A stretch of DNA of 64,000 nucleotides from a bacterium. Lineage in GTDB: Bacteria > Planctomycetota > Planctomycetia > Pirellulales > Pirellulaceae. The DNA lies in assembly GCA_030430075.1 (NCBI GenBank), contig JAUIGN010000008.1, forward strand, positions 235,985 to 299,984. The letters run 5' to 3'. The stretch's first letter is position 1. Each line of letters begins with the position of its first letter. The position numbers and the translations under genes were made by a program. The notes under the pieces are model-generated. The model had not been told where the DNA came from and ran no database searches. It saw only the letters and a program-made list of their open reading frames with translations. Shown one piece after another: positions 18,249-26,607 of the stretch.

Positions 18249-18498
18249 CTCTCTTCGCCGGATGGTACACTTCAAGGAGGAGCGGCCGAAGAATCACGGT
18301 GACCATCGTCGCCGTTTGCTCTGAGAATGCAAAACGACCGCGCCACGCGCTCGGAGCATGACGCGACGTGAAGTCATTGAGCAATTCACAGCCCGTCTGG
18401 GCGGCGGACTGCGTACCATGATGGGAGCCTGGCCGTCGAGTATGCTCGGCAGCTTCTCGAGGTGAGGTGGCCACAACACCCTGAAGTCTGGCGAATCT
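18249..18498. other. Remainder of the gap before the HEITH-LRR gene
   Basis: With the terminator, this forms a 318-base gap without a credible gene. It contains purine-rich AAGGAGGAGCGG near 18273, but no well-placed start follows. No repeat family member or promoter consensus stands out. Confidence 0.4.
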
Positions 18499-20373
18499 AT
18501 GAGCGCGGCGGCCGACACGGTCTGGCATCCTCGACAGGCGACGCACACATTGCGGGTGGTGGTTACAGCCAGCCTGGTTCTGTGGTCAGGCCTTCAAATT
18601 CGGGACCTTGAAGCAGCGACTGTGGCGCGGGCGGCGAGCGACGCGGTATTCGCCGAGGAACTGGAGGCGTTGGCAGCCCGGTGCGACGCGCTGGAGCTGC
18701 CAGCCCAGGCACGTGCCACCCGGGATTGGTTGATTGATCGAGATCCGGGCCGCCGTTATCTGTTCGTGGCCGCAGAGGCCGGAGCGCCCCAGCCGGTGGC
18801 AATCGAGCCACCAATTGTCGCCAAGTGGCGCGAGCACTTCATGCGTTGTCGTCGCGAGCAGGCCGACCGGCTCTTTGGCCTGGCGAAACGGCAACTGAAC
18901 AGCGGGCACGCTGCGGCGGCTTACACGTTGATCCACGAAGTGCTCCACGAAGATCCCGATCATGCCGAGTCGCGGGCGATCCTCGGTTATCGCGCCAGCG
19001 GAGACCGCTGGCTTCGACCGGGGGGAACCTTGCGACAGCGGAGCGGACGCGCGACACACCCCAAGTTTGGCTGGCGCCGCGGAACCTATTGGCAGATCGA
19101 GTCGCCACATTTTCGCATCACCACCAATCATAGTCCGAAGATGGGGACGGCCCTGGCCGAGCGTCTCGAGCGGTTCCAGTCAGTCTGGCGACAGGTCTTT
19201 TTCGAAAGCTGGAGTACGCGCGCCGCGTTGGCGGACCGGGTTGCCGGGGGGCGGTCTTCGCTGGGGACGAGCAGAAAGCATGAGGTTGTCCTCTTCAAGG
19301 ACCGGCAAGAGTACATCGAGAAGTTGGCCGGTGTCGGACCACAGATTCGGTCCAGCCTGGGCTACTATGCCAAGGACGAGCGAATTTCGCTCTTCTACGC
19401 CGGCGAGGAACGCACGATACCCACCTGGTTTCACGAGATTACGCACCAACTGTTTCAGGAAGCAGGCGAAGCGGTAAGCGACGTCGGCGAGAAATGGAAC
19501 TTCTGGATCGTCGAAGGGATTGCCGTCTACCTGGAGTCGTTGGTGCAACACGATGGTTACTACACGCTTGGCGGTTTCGATGCCGATCGACTGCAGTACG
19601 ATCGTTGGCGGACGTTGCGCGGCGAGCCGTGCATGCCGCTGGCTGAACTGGTCGAACTCGGTCAGAACGATTTGCAACAGCATCCAGAGATTCGTCGACT
19701 GTACACCCGCGCGGCGGCCTATGCCCATTTTCTGATGGACGGTCAACAGGCCACCTACCGGGACGCCCTGCTGCGGTACCTGCAGGCCGTTTACCTGGGG
19801 CGCGACACAACCCGCACGCTGGCAGTCAGCCTGGGCACCACATACGAAGCGGTGGACAAGCAGTTTTCCGCTTTCCTGGCGGTCACCGATGACGACCTGA
19901 GGCGACTCAACCCGCCCCAGCACGTACACAACCTGTCCCTGGGGATGACGCAAGTAACCGATGACGGGATGCAGAATTTGCGGACGCTCGTCAAGTTGCA
20001 TTGGCTGGATCTCGCCTTCACGAAAGTTTCTGACGTGGGAGTTAGCCAACTGGGCGACCTGCATGCGATGCGGCGATTGAGTTTGGAGGGAACGCGGATC
20101 AGTGATGCCTCGTTGTCCGTCGTCTCGCAGATGGCGGCATTGCAGGAGTTGGATCTGGCGCACACCGCGGTTACGGACCGGGGGATCGCAGAGTTGGAGC
20201 GATTGCCCGAGTTGACAACGTTGTATCTGACGAAGACCAAGATCACGGATGCTTCGATCCGCCATCTGTCCAAGCTGAAGCAACTTGAAATCCTTGACGT
20301 GGAAGAAACCGGCATCTCAGCCGCCGGTGTGGCCAGGCTGCGAGCTTCCCTGCCTCGACTCAGGAGCGAATGA
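18499..20373 (+). CDS. Secreted HEITH metallopeptidase-like protein with leucine-rich repeats
   Basis: A 624-aa protein with a hydrophobic N-terminal segment (VVVTASLVLWSGLQI), probably an export signal. Residues 100-180 look TPR-like. The central part carries a zinc-protease motif, His312-Glu313-x2-His316, in TWFHEITHQLFQEAG, followed by NFWIVEGIAVYLESL, in which Glu could be the third ligand; this resembles the DUF1570 type. From about 470 to the end there are leucine-rich repeats of the GLTxLxxLxLxxTxVTDxGL style, for example LHWLDLAFTKVSDVGVSQLG. No clear ribosome binding site marks the start. The creatininase-like gene follows after three bases. Confidence 0.75.
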   Translation: MSAAADTVWHPRQATHTLRVVVTASLVLWSGLQIRDLEAATVARAASDAVFAEELEALAARCDALELPAQARATRDWLIDRDPGRRYLFVAAEAGAPQPVAIEPPIVAKWREHFMRCRREQADRLFGLAKRQLNSGHAAAAYTLIHEVLHEDPDHAESRAILGYRASGDRWLRPGGTLRQRSGRATHPKFGWRRGTYWQIESPHFRITTNHSPKMGTALAERLERFQSVWRQVFFESWSTRAALADRVAGGRSSLGTSRKHEVVLFKDRQEYIEKLAGVGPQIRSSLGYYAKDERISLFYAGEERTIPTWFHEITHQLFQEAGEAVSDVGEKWNFWIVEGIAVYLESLVQHDGYYTLGGFDADRLQYDRWRTLRGEPCMPLAELVELGQNDLQQHPEIRRLYTRAAAYAHFLMDGQQATYRDALLRYLQAVYLGRDTTRTLAVSLGTTYEAVDKQFSAFLAVTDDDLRRLNPPQHVHNLSLGMTQVTDDGMQNLRTLVKLHWLDLAFTKVSDVGVSQLGDLHAMRRLSLEGTRISDASLSVVSQMAALQELDLAHTAVTDRGIAELERLPELTTLYLTKTKITDASIRHLSKLKQLEILDVEETGISAAGVARLRASLPRLRSE

Positions 20374-20376
20374 CCG

Positions 20377-21159
20377 ATGCGACCCTGGTGTCTCGCGGAG
20401 ACCAATTACGGTTACACCCAAGAAAATCGCTATGAAGTCGCCGTCCTCCCGCTGGGGGCGACCGAGCCGCATAACCTGCATCTGCCCTATGGAACCGATT
20501 GCTTCGAGGCGACGATTCTCGGCGAGCACATTTGCGGAGCGGCCCACGACCGGGGAGCGAAGGTCGTCCTCTTGCCGACCATTCCTTATGGAACGGATAC
20601 CAACCTGCAGGCGTTTCCGTTGGCAATGAACCTGGACCCGACGACCCTGTTTCTGGTCATCAAGGATTTGACGGCGACGCTGGAAAAGAGCGGCGTTCGC
20701 AAACTGTTGCTCCTGAACAGTCATGGCGGCAACGATCTGAAGCCGCTCCTCCGTGAGATGTACGGAAAGTTCAATGTGCATCTGTTCTTGTGCAACTGGT
20801 ACCAGATGGTCGCTGACCAATACGCCACGCTGTTCGAAAACCGCGACGACCATGCCGGCGAAATGGAGACCTCATTCGCCCTGGCCTACTTTCCCGACTT
20901 GGTGGCACGCAACGAAGACGGCACGCTGCGAGCCGACGCCGGCGCTGTGGGGAAAACGCAATTCGAAGCGGTTGACAACGGCTGGGTCTCCATCACACGC
21001 CCCTGGCACCTCTTGACGACCAATACGGGTGCGGGCAATCCGCATCAGGCATCGGCCCAGAAGGGCGAGCAACTCATGAAGCTGCTGGTTGAGCGGCTCG
21101 CGACGTTCCTGGTCGAACTCTCCGCGCGGGAAATCGACGAGCGGTTTCCGTTTGCTTGA
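20377..21159 (+). CDS. Creatininase-family amidohydrolase
   Basis: A 260-aa protein of the creatininase / MftE-like family, metal-dependent hydrolases and lyases of cyclic amides and peptides. Metal-site motifs are present: TEPHNLHLPYGTD (Glu30, His32, Asp41), LLLNSHGGND, and DDHAGEMETS with the conserved Glu. The length is typical. AGGAG at 20362-20366, inside the end of the previous gene, precedes the ATG by ten bases, so the two genes are almost certainly one operon. The substrate is unknown. Confidence 0.85.
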   Translation: MRPWCLAETNYGYTQENRYEVAVLPLGATEPHNLHLPYGTDCFEATILGEHICGAAHDRGAKVVLLPTIPYGTDTNLQAFPLAMNLDPTTLFLVIKDLTATLEKSGVRKLLLLNSHGGNDLKPLLREMYGKFNVHLFLCNWYQMVADQYATLFENRDDHAGEMETSFALAYFPDLVARNEDGTLRADAGAVGKTQFEAVDNGWVSITRPWHLLTTNTGAGNPHQASAQKGEQLMKLLVERLATFLVELSAREIDERFPFA

Positions 21160-21299
21160 CGCGCTAAGGCAGCCCGACGGGCAAGCCAAGGCGAGCGTCT
21201 TCGCCCCCGGGGCCCGTCTCGTTTTTCCGGCCCACCGGCTGCGGCATCGAGCGTCCCCTGGCCGCCACAAGTCGCAGGCGCACCCCGGTTTTCGCGGCG

Positions 21300-21328
21300 T
21301 TGACCGATCGCCGGGGTCGAGATACGAT
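21300..21328 (+). promoter_or_regulatory. sigma70-type promoter of tRNA-His
   Basis: TTGACC at 21300-21305 and TACGAT at 21323-21328 are separated by exactly 17 bases. The mature tRNA begins 16 bases after the -10 box, as expected for a short 5' leader. Confidence 0.7.
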
Positions 21329-21344
21329 AGAGGGCTTGGTTGTG

Positions 21345-21418
21345 GTGGGCATAGCTCAGTTGGTTAGAGCACTGGATTGTGGTTCCAGGGGTCGGGGGTT
21401 CGAATCCCCTTGCCCACC
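21345..21418 (+). tRNA. tRNA-His (anticodon GTG)
   Basis: A full cloverleaf: acceptor arm GTGGGCA pairing with TGCCCAC, D arm GCTCAGTTGGTTAGAGC, anticodon arm CTGGA / TCCAG with loop TTGTGGT giving anticodon GTG, and T arm GGGGG TTCGAAT CCCC. The base before the acceptor is G (21344) and the base after it is C, matching the G-1:C73 pair peculiar to tRNA-His. The CCA end is not encoded. It has its own promoter and terminator. Confidence 0.97.
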
Positions 21419-21435
21419 CCTGATGCGAAAAAAAA

Positions 21436-21466
21436 GGCTGCCGATCGTCGGATCGGCGGCCTTTTT
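21436..21466 (+). terminator. Rho-independent terminator of tRNA-His
   Basis: GGCTGCCGATC pairs with GATCGGCGGCC around a GTCG loop (11 pairs, one G-T), then TTTTT at 21462-21466. It lies 18 bases after the tRNA. Confidence 0.85.
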
Positions 21467-21566
21467 CGCTTCGACAAGGATGCTCGTGGCCGGGGCTCAT
21501 GCGGTCCGAATCGACCCGTTACCTCGAACGGATCCGCCGTCGGTTGCCACCCCACCAAGCGGCAAG

Positions 21567-21605
21567 AAAAAAACGCCGCCGGCAGGTTGGACCCTGTCGG
21601 CGGCG
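21567..21605 (-). terminator. Rho-independent terminator of the acidic repeat gene
   Basis: Read on the minus strand, a 13-pair stem (21593-21605 with 21574-21586, one G-T pair) with a short loop is followed by seven T (21573 down to 21567). It lies 32 bases past the stop codon at 21638. Confidence 0.85.
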
Positions 21606-21637
21606 ATTCAAATGACGGCGTTTCCAGCTCAGGCGTC

Positions 21638-23164
21638 TCAGTCCAATTGGCTTTCCAACTGGTAGAGGGTCGCTCGCAGCATATTCAGCCGCTGCATCGG
21701 ATCCATGGGAACGTCACTCTCCATGGTTACCTTCCAGCCGGGCATTTCCATCGTGTAGACGGTGACCGCGTCTACATCGTCGTCGGCTTGCGGCTCAGCA
21801 ACCACCTCAACCGGTTCTTCGGCAGCGTCAACCGGCTCGACGGCATCATCCGCCGACGCAGCGTCTTCCAGCGAAGCCTCCTCGTCCGCAGGCAGGGCGT
21901 CCGCGTCCTCGACAGCTTCCGCTTCGTCCGCGACCTCGGCGTCTGCGGCTTGTTCAACCGCTGGGGTTGCGTCCGCCGCATCCACTGCCTGGCTGGGACC
22001 AGCGATCAGGTACCGCACGTCTTCGGCCTCGTCCGACTCATCGACCGTGGCGTCGTCCTGGTAGAACGAGTCGTCACCGTACCACCAATCCTCTTCGTAG
22101 TACTCGTCGTAATACTCTTCGGCGAGTTCCTCCGAGGTGGCGGCATCGTTGGTCGCTTCCGCCGCCACGTCCGCATCCGTCGAGTCGGCTGCGGGAGCTT
22201 CAGCAGTAGCCGCCGCGGCGACGTCGGTGTCCTCGACCGCTTCTTCGCCGGCCCCATCGGCACCGTACGCCTCGTCGTAGAACCACTCGACATACTCCGT
22301 CAGCTCGTCGCTGGCTTCGTCAGCGGCATCGGGGCCGCGATCGGCGTCCTCTTCCGCGACCGCGTCGTCGCCGGCGTTCGCCTCAACGGCCCCTTCTTCG
22401 CCGGCGTCTTCGGTCACATCGTCGTAGGCCTCGGCATCGTACGACTCGTAATCATCGTCGTAGGCTTCATCGTCATACGACTCAGCATCGTAATCTTCGT
22501 AGTCGTACGCATCGTATGACTCGTAGTCCTCATAGGCCCCGTAGTCGTACGTCTCGTAGTCGTCGTACGCTTCGTAGTCCTCATACGCCTCGTAGTCCTC
22601 ATACGCCTCGTAGTCCTCATACGCTTCATAGTCCTCATACGCTTCATAGTCGTCATACGTATCGTATTCGGAGGCCGGTTCCGCAACTTCTGCGGCGACC
22701 GCTTCTTCTTGGGCCGCTTCCGTCGCCCCTTCGTCGACCACGTCCGCGTCTTCGACGGGGGCTTCCGTGGCGGTTGCTTCAACGTCGACGTCGTCTTCAG
22801 GAATGACGATCCAGTTCAGCCAATCTTCGTCGTCCGTCGCGTCTTCAACGAGCTCCGCGACGGCGTCCGTGCTGTCCAACGCCTCATTCTCGTGGCAAAG
22901 CGGTTCTTCGCCCGCCGCGTCGAGCTCATTGGTTGCGGCGATTTCGTCCACCAAGACACTCGCCTCCGCCTCCAATGCCGCCGCGTCGGGCGCCGCCAGC
23001 GCCTCCTCCGCTGCGGCCTCGACGTCCACTGCGATCTCGGCCGAGTCGGCCAGTTCGGCGAGTAGTTCCGTCGCCTCAACGGGTTGGCTTGCGGGCAGTT
23101 GAGCGCTTGGGAAGTAGATCCCAACTGCGGCGACAAGCGAGTATGTGAAAAAACGTGTCTTCAT
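21638..23164 (-). CDS. Secreted, extremely acidic protein with Tyr-Glu-Asp repeats
   Basis: A 508-aa protein with a short signal peptide (TYSLVAAVGIYFPSAQLPAS). The mature chain is dominated by Asp, Glu, Ala and Val, so its net charge is strongly negative. Residues about 165-250 are a run of YEDYEAYEDYEA-type repeats, with Tyr at every third residue or so. A second Tyr-rich patch (EEYYDEYYEEDWWYGDD) lies near 350. The last 40 residues are different and ordered-looking (VYTMEMPGWKVTMESD, then a helix ending YQLESQLD). The family is unknown; cation binding or a role in the cell envelope is a guess. It has its own promoter and terminator, so it is a real, separately transcribed gene despite the low complexity. 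Confidence 0.75.
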   Translation of the reverse strand: MKTRFFTYSLVAAVGIYFPSAQLPASQPVEATELLAELADSAEIAVDVEAAAEEALAAPDAAALEAEASVLVDEIAATNELDAAGEEPLCHENEALDSTDAVAELVEDATDDEDWLNWIVIPEDDVDVEATATEAPVEDADVVDEGATEAAQEEAVAAEVAEPASEYDTYDDYEAYEDYEAYEDYEAYEDYEAYEDYEAYDDYETYDYGAYEDYESYDAYDYEDYDAESYDDEAYDDDYESYDAEAYDDVTEDAGEEGAVEANAGDDAVAEEDADRGPDAADEASDELTEYVEWFYDEAYGADGAGEEAVEDTDVAAAATAEAPAADSTDADVAAEATNDAATSEELAEEYYDEYYEEDWWYGDDSFYQDDATVDESDEAEDVRYLIAGPSQAVDAADATPAVEQAADAEVADEAEAVEDADALPADEEASLEDAASADDAVEPVDAAEEPVEVVAEPQADDDVDAVTVYTMEMPGWKVTMESDVPMDPMQRLNMLRATLYQLESQLD

Positions 23165-23238
23165 TTCTCAGGTCCTTTAAAAAATGGAAACGACCGAGTT
23201 AGCCAATTGAGCACACCTCCGTGCCATGCCTTCACAAG

Positions 23239-23266
23239 ATCGTATCGGTGCTGATCGATTTGTTAA
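23239..23266 (-). promoter_or_regulatory. Putative promoter of the acidic repeat gene
   Basis: On the minus strand TTAACA (23266-23261) and TACGAT (23244-23239) are 16 bases apart. The -10 box is identical to that of the tRNA-His promoter. The start codon is about 75 bases further on, preceded by AAAGGACC. Confidence 0.5.
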
Positions 23267-23481
23267 GTTACGTAATCGGTGTGGTAGTAGGAAAAATGCC
23301 TGCGACTGTGCGGAGTGTAGTGGCTACGAAAAGCAGGTAGATTCTGCCATCGAGAGCTTAAAATTAAGCTTGCATTGCGACGATTTCACCTGAAGACGCC
23401 ACGCCGACCGGCCAAAGGGCGACCGACTCACGACCGTGGGGAGACCGCCGAGGCTCGGTTCTTCGTTCGCCTGAGAAGGAC
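23267..23481. other. Upstream part of the 543-base gap, no gene seen
   Basis: Between the acidic gene's promoter and the repeat copy at 23482. I see no credible coding frame, RNA gene or strong dyad here. Confidence 0.4.
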
Positions 23482-23676
23482 CAATCACCAGCCGTTGGGC
23501 CCGAGCGCGCATCATCCAATCGCCCTTGGGCCTGAGCGCGGATGATTGATCAGCCGGTGGGCGTTAGCTCCGGTTCCGTTGATCGCATCGCAAGCCAGGC
23601 GCGAATGCGTGCCGGCTGATATCCGCGGCGCGTGGGTCTGGTTCGCGACGAACGATTGGGCCACAGCGACTTGCCC
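23482..23676 (+). repeat. Dispersed repeat family: diverged multi-head copy
   Basis: The head motif appears three times in degraded form: ACCAGCCGTTGGGCCCGAGC, then CGCCCTTGGGCCTGAGCG, then ATCAGCCGGTGGGCGTTAGC. The body follows: TCCGGTTCCGTTGATCGCAT, GCAAGCCAGGCGCG, GTGCCGGCTGATAT, and ends near GGCCACAGCGACTTGCCC. It lies between the acidic gene and the ExbD-like gene. Confidence 0.8.
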
Positions 23677-23707
23677 TGAATACTTGTCCGTTCATGAACA
23701 ACCCGGA

Positions 23708-24274
23708 CTACTCGGCCACCGCAATCTGTAACGAGTCGGCACCCGCCCCGGTGCATGCCTCTTGAACAGCGACCACGAACTTGACCGGGCATTCCGGGTC
23801 AGCGTTAATCGTGACGACGAGGCGTTGGTCGTTGGCCGACTTGAGTTCAACCAGTCGTTCGGCCACCTGGCTGGTGTCGACCCGGTTGTCGTCCAACGTG
23901 GCCTGTCCGTCGCGATCGATGTTGACGATCAGGTTGACCTGTCGTCGCGGGTGGCTCGGTGCCGGGACGGCCTGGGGCGGGCTTGGAATGACCGGGGCAA
24001 TCGCCGTCGACGGCACCGGTTGGACGGCGTCGGCCACGCGCGCCGCTTGTTGCACCGCGACTTCCGCCCTCATTTGCGCCGTGCGGGCTTGGGCAACGGC
24101 CCGGTCACGCACCGCGACGGCGTGTGCCCGCGAAACCGATGCGCTGCGGACGAAGAACAAGCCGACGCCAACGATCAGCAGGATCGCCAGGATCGCCGCC
24201 GGTACACCAACCACGGCGGCGGCAACCAGGACGGGGGAAGATTCCGACGGCTCGTGTTGCTGGTCATATCCCAT
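23708..24274 (-). CDS. ExbD/TolR-like membrane protein
   Basis: A 188-aa protein. An N-terminal membrane span (about 16-42, VLVAAAVVGVPAAILAILLIVGVGLFF, hence a single-pass type) is followed by an Ala/Gln-rich helix, a Pro-rich linker, and a C-terminal domain (about 110-188) with NLIVNIDRDGQATLDDNRVD and LVVTINADPECPVKFVVAVQ, the pattern of ExbD/TolR periplasmic domains. Those proteins work with ExbB/TolQ motor proteins, but no such gene is adjacent. GAGGAA seven bases before ATG 24274 sets the start. Its periplasmic partner is unknown. Confidence 0.65.
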   Translation of the reverse strand: MGYDQQHEPSESSPVLVAAAVVGVPAAILAILLIVGVGLFFVRSASVSRAHAVAVRDRAVAQARTAQMRAEVAVQQAARVADAVQPVPSTAIAPVIPSPPQAVPAPSHPRRQVNLIVNIDRDGQATLDDNRVDTSQVAERLVELKSANDQRLVVTINADPECPVKFVVAVQEACTGAGADSLQIAVAE

Positions 24275-24476
24275 GATCAATTCCTCGTGCGGTGTCGACG
24301 GTCCCCTGGTCTGCCGGCTGACAGGCCTGTCCGCGGGTCCCTTCGTCGGCGACGAGAAAATCTTGCCGGCATTTCTCTTCAGCGCGGCAATTTTCTTGCC
24401 AGTATCGCCCTGCACAGCATGCCGAGCAGGGCAATTCCGGGCAGGGCAGGCGTGAGCCCAAGCCGCCTGGCCTGGT

Positions 24477-24600
24477 TCATTGCTGAGGCGTTGGGCGTCA
24501 GGCCACGTTTCCGTTGATCGCCGCGCGAACCGGAGCGGTTCCGGCTGAGATGGGCGGCGCTGTGGCAAGTTCACTGCCAACGACTGCGGAACGGCGATCT
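24477..24600 (+). repeat. Dispersed repeat family copy
   Basis: Head GCTGAGGCGTTGGGCGTCAG, then CACGTTTCCGTTGATCGCCG, CGCGAACCGGAGCGGTTCCG, GCTGAGATG, and the tail GGCAAGTTCACTGCCAACGA followed by CTGCGGAACGGCGATC. It is immediately followed by a stretch leading to the 105-base element at 24647. Confidence 0.85.
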
Positions 24601-24646
24601 CCGCTGAACCGTCGATCGTGGGCGATTCTCCTGGCTTCGGCGATGC

Positions 24647-24751
24647 CTATTGACGGCTGCGCGGCAAATGAGCCTTCGGCAAACAACGCGCGGCCGAATA
24701 TCTGCGGACTCCCGTTGGTCGTCCTGGTCCATTCGCTGCGCAAGTATCAAT
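24647..24751 (+). repeat. 105-base element, copy 2
   Basis: Reverse complement of 5141-5245 with three substitutions over 105 bases. Both copies are in gene-free DNA. Here the element is 46 bases downstream of a copy of the dispersed repeat, so the two may form one composite unit of about 275 bases; copy 1 lacks the dispersed part. Confidence 0.85.
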
Positions 24752-24809
24752 CGTCGCGCAGACCGAGCGGCCAGCACCTTGGTTTGCTGGTGGTCGTCGT
24801 GTCGGCGCG

Positions 24810-25244
24810 TCAGTTCGCTCGAATGTCACGAGGGAATTCTTGAAAACCGCAAGCGTCCCGTAACACGCTGCGCCCGATGCCTCGAACCAGGTTGGCCCAC
24901 AGAGAATCCTGGCTGGCAAGGACGGCTTCGAAGGTGGTCGCCGTCGGCATCCAAACGCCGGCCCGCAGTTCTTGTTCCAGCGAACCAGGCCCCCATTCGA
25001 TCATCCCCAGTTGGATCGGCTCGGCTTGCACCTGCTCTCTGCGCGAGGAATCCTCCGCAGCGCCGGCCAACAATGTTTGGCGAAACGCGTCGTTGACGAC
25101 GATACCCCGCGAACCTGAGCGTCCGACTTCGACAAGCAAGGCGACCTTGCGGTCGTATGCCGTTCCGTGCAGATGGGGGTTCGCGACGAGTACCTGCCGG
25201 GGCGCGGTGGCTGATTCGGAATTGGGATTATGAGTGAGCGCCAT
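24810..25244 (-). CDS. YqgE/AlgH-like protein (UPF0301)
   Basis: A 144-aa protein resembling the YqgE/AlgH family, whose biochemical role is unsettled. The opening RQVLVANPHLHGTAYDRKVA and the segment SRGIVVNDAF match the family's start, where loaded proteins read LIATP...F..TVVLL and G.V.NRP. The later part is shorter and more divergent than usual (typical length 180-190). AGGAG nine bases before ATG 25244 supports the start. It is a stand-alone gene. Confidence 0.55.
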   Translation of the reverse strand: MALTHNPNSESATAPRQVLVANPHLHGTAYDRKVALLVEVGRSGSRGIVVNDAFRQTLLAGAAEDSSRREQVQAEPIQLGMIEWGPGSLEQELRAGVWMPTATTFEAVLASQDSLWANLVRGIGRSVLRDACGFQEFPRDIRAN

Positions 25245-25533
25245 GAGCGTGGCTCCTGTCCTGCCAATTTGACATGTGACGGGTGTGGTATACGCTCAAT
25301 ATGAAGCAAGTTGCGTGCCGGTGCCCGGGTGTGTCGCTTGTTTTGTCTGCAAGTGATATTCAGACAACGGTTTGCGAATTTACAGACCGCCCCACGCACG
25401 GCCAGCCCGGTCGGTCAAGAAGGACGCGTATCAACGCCCAATCGTGGGATGCCGGAACCGGACTGGGAGCGGCAGCACACGACTGGCGACAAACGCTGGA
25501 GGAATGCCCTCCGCCGTCGAGCCCCGTCAACCG

Positions 25534-26496
25534 TCAGTCGAACTTACGTTTGCTGACGGTTGCCGACTTGGGAAAGTCTGCCGGGATCGCTGCCCGCGTC
25601 ACCTGGCCGGTGGCAGCCCATTCGGTGCCACGCTGGAGGCTGACGATGAATCCGACGCATTCTTGAGAATAGTCGGCATGGCCCATCGGCGTGTGGAAGA
25701 CCCGACCTTTGCCGTAGCGGACCGTAAACAGCATCGGTTCATGCCGGCCGGTTCCACCCTTCTCGGTGTCGGCATACGCCGTGGCCAGAATGTGCATGTT
25801 CTCAGCCGGTCCGCGAAGCTTGTCGTACAGTTCATCCCGTTCGTGCATCCACACGGGCGGCATCCCTTCGGTGATTGGATGGCGATCATCGCGAACCACG
25901 ATCTGGAACGGATGTTGCGGGCCATGGTGTCCCCCGCTTCCCGGACTGGTATCGCGGACGATCTCACCGCCATCGTTGTAGTAGACATAGGGGCCCGATT
26001 TCTGGTTACGACCTCCCCATCCTCCCAGCCCAATCATCTCGTTGTATTCCGGCCAGTTCCCGAAACTATTATTGGCCGCATGGACGACGACGAAACCGCC
26101 GCCTCCGCGTACGAAGTCGATAAACGCCTGCTGCGTTTCTGTGGGCCACGGTGCGCCGTTGTAGTTGGAAACGACGACGGCATAGTCCGAAAACACCGGT
26201 TTGAAATTCGGATCCGGGGTCGGTTTGGCAACGACTTCTGTTTGCGGCGCGTCGTCCCCCAGCGGGTATTTGTCGAGCAGTTCTTCGCCGCGCCAGGTGA
26301 AGGCCGTTCGTGCAACGTCAACCGTAAACAGCCCTGTCTCTTCCAGGTACTGTTTCATCATGACGGTCGTCTTCGGCCAGGCTCCGTGATTATTCTGGCC
26401 GTCCACGATCAAGGCCCGCATCTTGTCGGCTGCGTTTGCCGGACCGCTTAAGATGGCCAGCAACAGGGCGAGGGCCCAAAAGGGACGATTACGCAT
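25534..26496 (-). CDS. Secreted ThuA-domain protein
   Basis: A 320-aa protein with a signal peptide (FWALALLLAILSGPANAADK). The rest is a ThuA-like domain, a class I glutamine amidotransferase-like fold abundant in planctomycetes: ALIVDGQNNHGAWPKTT, SDYAVVVSNYNGAPWP, GGFVVVHAANNSFGNW, DDRHPITEGMPP, and VFHTPMGHADYS. The catalytic function of these exported ThuA proteins is poorly known; roles in sugar metabolism are proposed. The start at 26496 has GGAGA seven bases upstream. The DUF1501 gene lies upstream on the same strand (112-base gap). Confidence 0.85.
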   Translation of the reverse strand: MRNRPFWALALLLAILSGPANAADKMRALIVDGQNNHGAWPKTTVMMKQYLEETGLFTVDVARTAFTWRGEELLDKYPLGDDAPQTEVVAKPTPDPNFKPVFSDYAVVVSNYNGAPWPTETQQAFIDFVRGGGGFVVVHAANNSFGNWPEYNEMIGLGGWGGRNQKSGPYVYYNDGGEIVRDTSPGSGGHHGPQHPFQIVVRDDRHPITEGMPPVWMHERDELYDKLRGPAENMHILATAYADTEKGGTGRHEPMLFTVRYGKGRVFHTPMGHADYSQECVGFIVSLQRGTEWAATGQVTRAAIPADFPKSATVSKRKFD

Positions 26497-26607
26497 CGGT
26501 GATTCTCCACAATTCGTGAGGCTGCCTTGGGTTCCGCCTTCCACGGGCCCGGCACGATGCGGCCAGTTTACCCGTCGAACGGCACGATGGAAAGCAATGC
26601 GGCATGT

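Noticed and set aside
21180..21240. Terminator after the creatininase gene
   Set aside because: GGCGA/TCGCC near 21192-21207 is only five pairs and is separated from the T-run at 21224 by 17 bases.
21377..22519. + strand frame of 380 codons opposite the acidic repeat gene
   Set aside because: It begins within the tRNA-His gene and crosses two terminators; the Val/Arg/Phe-rich product mirrors the acidic repeats.
24514..24843. Small + strand frame over the 105-base element
   Set aside because: Open frames cross the element on both strands, and the three differences between the two copies do not favour synonymous sites in one frame; no start signal.
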